From NCBI GenBank assembly GCA_036781505.1, contig DAIQAV010000055.1, positions 1-12,236 of the forward strand: a stretch of 12,236 nt of DNA, given 5' to 3'. The DNA comes from FEN-680 sp036781505. GTDB taxonomy: Bacteria > Actinomycetota > Geothermincolia > Fen-727 > Anoxymicrobiaceae. The notes beneath the pieces are model-generated. The model made no database searches. It was not told the origin of the DNA and saw nothing but the letters and a program-made list of their open reading frames with translations. A program made the translations under genes and the position numbers. Shown here piece after piece: positions 8,549-12,236 of the stretch (within the stretch, counting starts at the first letter, position 1; each line of letters begins with the position of its first letter).

Positions 8549-9418
8549 TTGCCGGAATACGATGAACAACCAGGCAGGCTCGACAGGCGCCGCGCGCTAG
8601 CAGCGCGCCGGGCGTCGCGCAGGTGCAAGACGGCCGTCGCGCTGTCGGCCGCCGTGGTGATCCTGGTGGTGCTGGGCGTCGCGGGCTGGCTGGTATACCA
8701 GAAGGTCCAGGCTGGTCACAAGCCGACCGCCCGCGCGTACACGGCGGTGTTTCCCGAGGGGCTGAACAACAAAGAGGTGGCCAAGAGGTTTGGCGAGGAG
8801 ACCAAAGGGTCCATAAACGAGGCCGAGTTCTTGGCGGCCACCAGGACCGGCGTTTACAACTACTCGTTTTTGGCGGGCGCCAACGGCAACTTGGAGGGTT
8901 TCCTCTTCCCCAACACCTACGACGTCACTTCCTTAACGACCGCGCACCAGGCCGTGAACATGATGCTGAGCGATTTTCACAAAGAGACCGCTGACCTGGA
9001 ATGGAGCCGGGCGGCGCAGCTGGGCGTCACGCCCTACCAGATAGTGACCGTCGCATCCATCATCGAAAAAGAGGTAAAGGTTCCCGAGGAGAGGCCCATG
9101 GTGGCTTCCGTGATTTACAACAGGCTGAAGAAGAAGATGAAGCTCGAGATGTGCTCGACGGTGATCTACTCGCTGGGCCAGTGGAAGGCGAAGCTGTCCG
9201 ACCAGGACCTGCAGGTCAGCTCGCCGTACAACACCTATAAGGTCGACGGGCTGCCGCCGGGCCCGATCTGCAACCCCGGGTTCGAGTCTATACGGGCGGC
9301 GCTCTTTCCGGCGTCGACCGATTACCTGTTCTTCATACTCACAAACCCTGACGGCCACCACAGCTTCACGGCCGACTACGCACAATTCCTGCGCTGGAAA
9401 GGCCAGCAGAGCAAGTAG
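8549..9418 (+). CDS. mltG: Endolytic murein transglycosylase MltG
   Basis: Membrane-anchored lytic transglycosylase of 289 aa that cleaves nascent peptidoglycan glycan strands. There is a basic cytoplasmic N-terminus (1-28), one membrane segment at about 30-50, then an extracytoplasmic YceG-type domain. The catalytic Glu is E173 in VASIIEKEV, followed by PEERPMVASVIYNRL (179-193). TVIYSLG (204-210), then SPYNTY-KVDGLPPGPICNPG and the ending TNPDGHHSFTADYAQF are all typical. It is slightly shorter than E. coli MltG, as in many Gram-positives. The start is TTG 8549, one nucleotide after the ruvX stop, with GGAGGG upstream. Old databases call this family aminodeoxychorismate lyase-like; that is not its function. 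In many relatives aroE follows, but here a hydrogenase-like cassette does. Confidence 0.94.
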   Translation: MPEYDEQPGRLDRRRALAARRASRRCKTAVALSAAVVILVVLGVAGWLVYQKVQAGHKPTARAYTAVFPEGLNNKEVAKRFGEETKGSINEAEFLAATRTGVYNYSFLAGANGNLEGFLFPNTYDVTSLTTAHQAVNMMLSDFHKETADLEWSRAAQLGVTPYQIVTVASIIEKEVKVPEERPMVASVIYNRLKKKMKLEMCSTVIYSLGQWKAKLSDQDLQVSSPYNTYKVDGLPPGPICNPGFESIRAALFPASTDYLFFILTNPDGHHSFTADYAQFLRWKGQQSK

Positions 9419-9440
9419 AGACGACGACACGGAGGGTCGG

Positions 9441-9929
9441 ATGGCCCAGATGGAAGCCTCCAGATACGAGGCCGAGCTGAAGACGCTGATGCGCCTGGCG
9501 TTCATACTGGACGCCGCGGCCGAGGGCGTCCTCGGCAAAGGCGCGCCCGCGATGATGTACCAGTCCGGGCGGGATGCCGGCTGCTCGCAAGGGCAGGCGC
9601 TGGCCAGGACCGACGACTTCGATGAGGCCCTGCGCACCGCGCTGTCCGAAGGCGAGGAGGCCTGGCGCTTCGAGCGATGGATGGACCCCGGCCAGGAGGA
9701 TAACTGGATGGAGTCCAACGGCCGCCGCTCGACCTGGCTCGTCTTCGGCCGATGCCCGCTGATGAACCTGGGAAGGACGGTAGGCTCCAACCCCGGTGGG
9801 CTTCTCTGCCAGGCGGTGCACGGCTACATGGCGGGGTCGATGGAGAGCTCGCTGGGGACGCGCGTCGACATGAAGATAGCCCACTGCGGCCCGCGGGCCT
9901 GCAAGATACTGGTGGAGATGAGGGTCTGA
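9441..9929 (+). CDS. Cys-rich V4R/ATC-hydrolase-like protein linked to hydrogenase genes
   Basis: Soluble protein of 162 aa with no signal peptide. The N-terminal half is mostly helical and I recognise nothing in it. The C-terminal half (about 98-162) has a Cys/His pattern: C105 (GRCPLMNLG), C123, H127 (LCQAVHGYMAGSMESSLG), C149 and C154 (AHCGPRACKILVEM). The arrangement, a helix ending at a G-x-x-V strand and then C-x4-C followed by a hydrophobic strand, resembles the 4-vinyl reductase (V4R) small-molecule/metal-binding domain. It also resembles the L-2-amino-thiazoline-4-carboxylate hydrolase-like family. The assignment is by eye and uncertain. ATG start with GGAGGG 4 nt upstream. It begins 22 nt after mltG, and its TGA overlaps the next ATG by one base, so it is probably made together with the hydrogenase subunits, as a sensor, extra subunit or maturation helper. 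Confidence 0.75.
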   Translation: MAQMEASRYEAELKTLMRLAFILDAAAEGVLGKGAPAMMYQSGRDAGCSQGQALARTDDFDEALRTALSEGEEAWRFERWMDPGQEDNWMESNGRRSTWLVFGRCPLMNLGRTVGSNPGGLLCQAVHGYMAGSMESSLGTRVDMKIAHCGPRACKILVEMRV

Positions 9930-10780
9930 TGTATGTCTCGACGGTGGCCCTGGGCGCCTGCGGTGGCTGCGAGGCTTCGCTCCTCGCCGCCGGCGAGCCG
10001 CTGGTCTCGCTCCTGAGCGAGCACGACATCGGGTTCTCCAGCCTGCTGGTGGACAGGCGGTCCATCAGGCCCTCTGACGTGGTCCTGGTGAGCGGCTGTG
10101 TCAGGAACGCAGAGGAACTCAGGCTTGCGGAAGAGGTGGCCCGGACCAGCAGGAAGATAGTCGCCATGGGGACCTGCGCGGTCTACGGCGGCATCGCCGG
10201 CCTCCGCCGGCTCGAGATCGAACAGGGCCAGGACGAAGACGTCCTCCCCCGCGTGTTCGCCGAGGCCCGCCCACTGGACCAGGTGATGAGCGTTGAGCTT
10301 TACGTGCCGGGCTGCCCGCCGCCGACCGGAATACTCTTCGAGACCGTCAAGGCGCTGATGGAGGGCGTGCAACCGCTGCGCCACGACACCACGGTCTGCT
10401 CCGAGTGCGACCGCACGGTCGCCCGCAAGGGTCCGGCCAGGGCCGTCTCGGCGAGCTCGGGGCCCGCATCGGGCGAAGGGACCTGTCTCCTCAACGAGAG
10501 CCTCCTCTGTCTGGGGCCGGTGACCCGCGGCGGCTGCAGCGCCTCCTGCCCGTCTGTCGGGGCCGTGTGCTCGGGCTGCCGCGGCCCATCTGACGCGGTC
10601 CTCTCGTCGCAGCTACACTCTCTCTACTCGGACATGGTCTCCTACGTCGCCCGCACCACCGGCGCCCGCCGCGACAAGGTCGCCGCGCAGATCGAGGGCA
10701 TGCTGGACATCGTATACACCTACACGGCTTGCGACCCGGTCGCGATGTTCAAGGTGCGAGGGAAGGTGCCGCGTGGATGA
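9929..10780 (+). CDS. [NiFe]-hydrogenase-like small subunit, FrhG/MvhG type
   Basis: Protein of 283 aa that carries iron-sulfur clusters and should pass electrons to or from the NiFe subunit in the cytoplasm; there is no Tat signal. The proximal-cluster ligands are C11 and C14 (GACGGCEASLL), C83 (MGTCAVYGG) and C129 (PGCPPP). A ferredoxin-like C-terminal part has eight more Cys: 157, 160, 186, 194, 203, 207, 214 and 217, enough for two further [4Fe-4S] clusters. The stretch LCLGPVTRGGCSASC and GCRGP is characteristic of F420-reducing and heterodisulfide-linked group 3 hydrogenases (FrhG, MvhG). ATG 9929 overlaps the upstream stop (TGATG) and has GGTGGAGATGAGGG before it. The frame is open upstream to 9752, but that extension lies in the previous gene. 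It overlaps the large subunit by 8 nt. Confidence 0.92.
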   Translation: MYVSTVALGACGGCEASLLAAGEPLVSLLSEHDIGFSSLLVDRRSIRPSDVVLVSGCVRNAEELRLAEEVARTSRKIVAMGTCAVYGGIAGLRRLEIEQGQDEDVLPRVFAEARPLDQVMSVELYVPGCPPPTGILFETVKALMEGVQPLRHDTTVCSECDRTVARKGPARAVSASSGPASGEGTCLLNESLLCLGPVTRGGCSASCPSVGAVCSGCRGPSDAVLSSQLHSLYSDMVSYVARTTGARRDKVAAQIEGMLDIVYTYTACDPVAMFKVRGKVPRG

Positions 10781-12131
10781 GATAAACGTCACTGGCGACG
10801 ACCTTACCGGGCAGAAAGTGCGCATATACCCGGTCACGCGCATCCAGGGCCGCGCGGACATCGAGGTGCTCTTCGATCCTCACCACAATGTCGCCGAGGC
10901 ACGGTTCAGGGCGCTGGACTACAGGGGCACCGACAGGATGGCGGTCGGGATGCCCGCGCTGCGAGTCCCGCAGGTGCTCTCCACGGCCTGCGGCGTCTGC
11001 GGACCGTTCCACAAGCTGGCCTCGTGCATGGCCGTTGAGTCCGCCTGCGGAACCCAGGTGCCCGCTGCGGCCGGATCGCTGCGCGAGCTCATCTGCTGGC
11101 TGCTGCTCGCCTCGTCCCACCTCGCCACGATCACCTACTGCGCCCTGCCGGACTTCGCGCTTCCGACGTCCGACGCGGCGGTAAAGAACGTCAAGGGCAT
11201 CTACATGGTGGACCAGGAATTCGTGAGCAGGCTTTCGCAGGCGATGACGTCGATCTACGACGCGCTCGACATCATCGCCGGCAACCGCTTCCGCGTGCCG
11301 GTCCTGCTGCCCGGGGGCGTGTCGCGCCTCCCCGCTGCCTCGGAGATCGAGGCTGCGGGTGCGCTTCTTTCTTCATGCGAGGACAAACTGCGCGAGACGG
11401 TCCGCCTGGCGGAGATGCTGACCCGGCGCGAGTCGAGGATGATGGAGACCGGCACACCGCTTCCCGGCAGCTACATGTGCTCCGTCACCGATGGGCTTGC
11501 CGCCCTCATCGGAACTGAGGTCGCCGCGGCGACGTTCGCCGGCGGGGAGCCCGCGGCCATGAGCTTCGACGAGTTTCTCTCCTCGGTCCAGGAGGAGGAG
11601 ACCGACTGGACTTTCGTCAAGCCGCTGACCGTCAAAGGGCTCGACTGCCAGCTGGTGGGTCCTCTCGCCCGCGTCAACATGGGGTTCGGTGATGACACCC
11701 CGCTGGTCGTTATGGAACGGGCGCGCCTGCTGGAGCAGTGGGAGCACCCGCTGGACAGCGAGTTCTTCTTCCTGATGACGCTGGCCCTCGAGGCCGTATG
11801 GGCCTGGGAGAAGGCGAAGAAGTTGCTCTCCTCCGCGTCTCCGGACGGGGAGTGCTGGACGAGGCTTGCCCCCGCCGAGGGCGGCGGCCACGCGGTCATC
11901 GATTCGCCCAGAGGGCTGCTGGTCCACCAGGTGGAGCTCGACGCTGGTGGCGCGGTCACGGACTACCGCGTTTACAGCCCCTTGCAGTTCAACTACAGAA
12001 CGATAAACGAGCACCTGACGAGCGTCGCGGCGCGGACCGTCGGCGGCATCGACATCGGCGAGTCGGCGGCGGCCAGGCTGCAGCTAGCGGTCAGGTCTTT
12101 CAACCCGTGTGTGCCCTGCGGCACACACTAG
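10773..12131 (+). CDS. [NiFe]-hydrogenase-like large subunit, FrhA/MvhA type, atypical active-site surroundings
   Basis: Protein of 452 aa holding the presumed NiFe site. The L1 motif CGVCGPFH has C73, C76 and H80; the L2 motif CVPCGTH has C446, C449 and H452, so all four Ni/Fe-ligand cysteines are present. GPLARVNMG and the SPRG segment also fit the family. Several normally conserved residues differ: RIEGH is RIQGR (Q25 replaces the proton-transfer Glu), RGxE is RGTD, DPC is NPC (N444), and EAPRG is DSPRG. The stop codon follows directly after H452, so no C-terminal propeptide has to be removed by a maturation endopeptidase. The start is GTG 10773, overlapping the small subunit by 8 nt. It could be an H2 sensor, a low-activity enzyme or a repurposed redox subunit. 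The usual partners (FrhB, MvhD, HdrA) are not in the window. Confidence 0.9.
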   Translation: MDEINVTGDDLTGQKVRIYPVTRIQGRADIEVLFDPHHNVAEARFRALDYRGTDRMAVGMPALRVPQVLSTACGVCGPFHKLASCMAVESACGTQVPAAAGSLRELICWLLLASSHLATITYCALPDFALPTSDAAVKNVKGIYMVDQEFVSRLSQAMTSIYDALDIIAGNRFRVPVLLPGGVSRLPAASEIEAAGALLSSCEDKLRETVRLAEMLTRRESRMMETGTPLPGSYMCSVTDGLAALIGTEVAAATFAGGEPAAMSFDEFLSSVQEEETDWTFVKPLTVKGLDCQLVGPLARVNMGFGDDTPLVVMERARLLEQWEHPLDSEFFFLMTLALEAVWAWEKAKKLLSSASPDGECWTRLAPAEGGGHAVIDSPRGLLVHQVELDAGGAVTDYRVYSPLQFNYRTINEHLTSVAARTVGGIDIGESAAARLQLAVRSFNPCVPCGTH

Positions 12132-12132
12132 T

Positions 12133-12235
12133 GTTCCGTCCCACAGGTAGCTTGACGCACCGAGAGTGTCGGGGCGCCGCGCCTGCAAGGCGCGCGACCG
12201 AGTCGTACTCGGTGAGTACTCCGAGGGAGCGGAAC
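12133..12235. other. Structured intergenic sequence after the hydrogenase large subunit (cut by window end)
   Basis: Nested inverted repeats start 2 nt after the stop codon. GTTCCG-TCCC (12133-12142) can pair with GGGAGCGGAAC (12225-12235) with one bulged base. CGCGCC/GGCGCG (12178-12183, 12189-12194) form a 6-bp hairpin with a TGCAA loop. ACCGAGT/ACTCGGT (12197-12203, 12207-12213) form a 7-bp hairpin. There is no T-run, so an intrinsic terminator is not clear. It may be the start of a dispersed repeat or a structured RNA continuing past the window. Confidence 0.5.
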
Positions 12236-12236
12236 G

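Noticed and set aside
9752..9928. Longer start for the hydrogenase small subunit
   Set aside because: The extension lies inside the upstream gene; the small subunit normally starts shortly before the CGGC motif, and ATG 9929 overlaps the previous stop.
9929..12131. NADH dehydrogenase NuoB/NuoD-like pair
   Set aside because: The large subunit keeps both CxxC Ni-ligand motifs, which NuoD lacks, and the small subunit has the FrhG-type eight-Cys C-terminal region.

Overview
The window is high-GC (about two thirds G+C in the genes, clearly lower in two intergenic repeat regions) and bacterial. The gene order dtd, metallo-beta-lactamase fold hydrolase, hisS, aspS, DUF948-like membrane protein, alaS, ruvX, mltG is the conserved translation and housekeeping neighbourhood of Actinobacteriota (and, without the DUF948 gene, of many Firmicutes). 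A cytoplasmic group 3-type [NiFe]-hydrogenase-like module follows, pointing to an anaerobic or facultative, deeply branching actinobacterial lineage rather than an ordinary aerobic Streptomyces or Mycobacterium. The taxon is inferred from synteny only.

Layout. Positions 1-388 carry no gene. They hold one copy of a long structured intergenic repeat plus two different short REP-type palindromes. Positions 389/398-4641 hold dtd, the hydrolase, hisS and aspS; hydrolase-hisS-aspS are tightly packed (1-nt gap, then an 8-nt overlap). After a 121-nt gap with a candidate extended -10 promoter comes the DUF948-like gene. Positions 5114-5408 hold a second copy of the long repeat, immediately upstream of alaS. 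alaS, ruvX and mltG follow as a compact run, all three starting with TTG. Only 22 nt after mltG comes a three-gene cassette: a small Cys-rich V4R/ATC-hydrolase-like protein, an FrhG/MvhG-like hydrogenase small subunit and an FrhA/MvhA-like large subunit, with translational overlaps. The last about 100 nt form a structured intergenic stretch cut by the window end.

How the genes work together. Three aminoacyl-tRNA synthetases and the Dtd proofreader serve translation fidelity, RuvX serves 16S rRNA processing or recombination, and MltG acts in peptidoglycan synthesis. The hydrogenase-like cassette is functionally foreign to this neighbourhood but is probably co-transcribed with it.

Most interesting signals. 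(1) The large subunit keeps all four NiFe-ligand cysteines but replaces the proton-gate Glu of RxEGH by Gln and the canopy Asp of DPCxxC by Asn. Its gene stops exactly at the CxxCxxH histidine, so there is no C-terminal propeptide. Together with the coupled small ligand- or metal-binding-like protein, this suggests a repurposed or sensory hydrogenase. (2) Two diverged copies of a roughly 250-285 bp repeat share a long terminal stem with one compensatory base-pair change; one copy carries a REP palindrome that the other lacks. (3) dtd appears to begin at an ACG codon.
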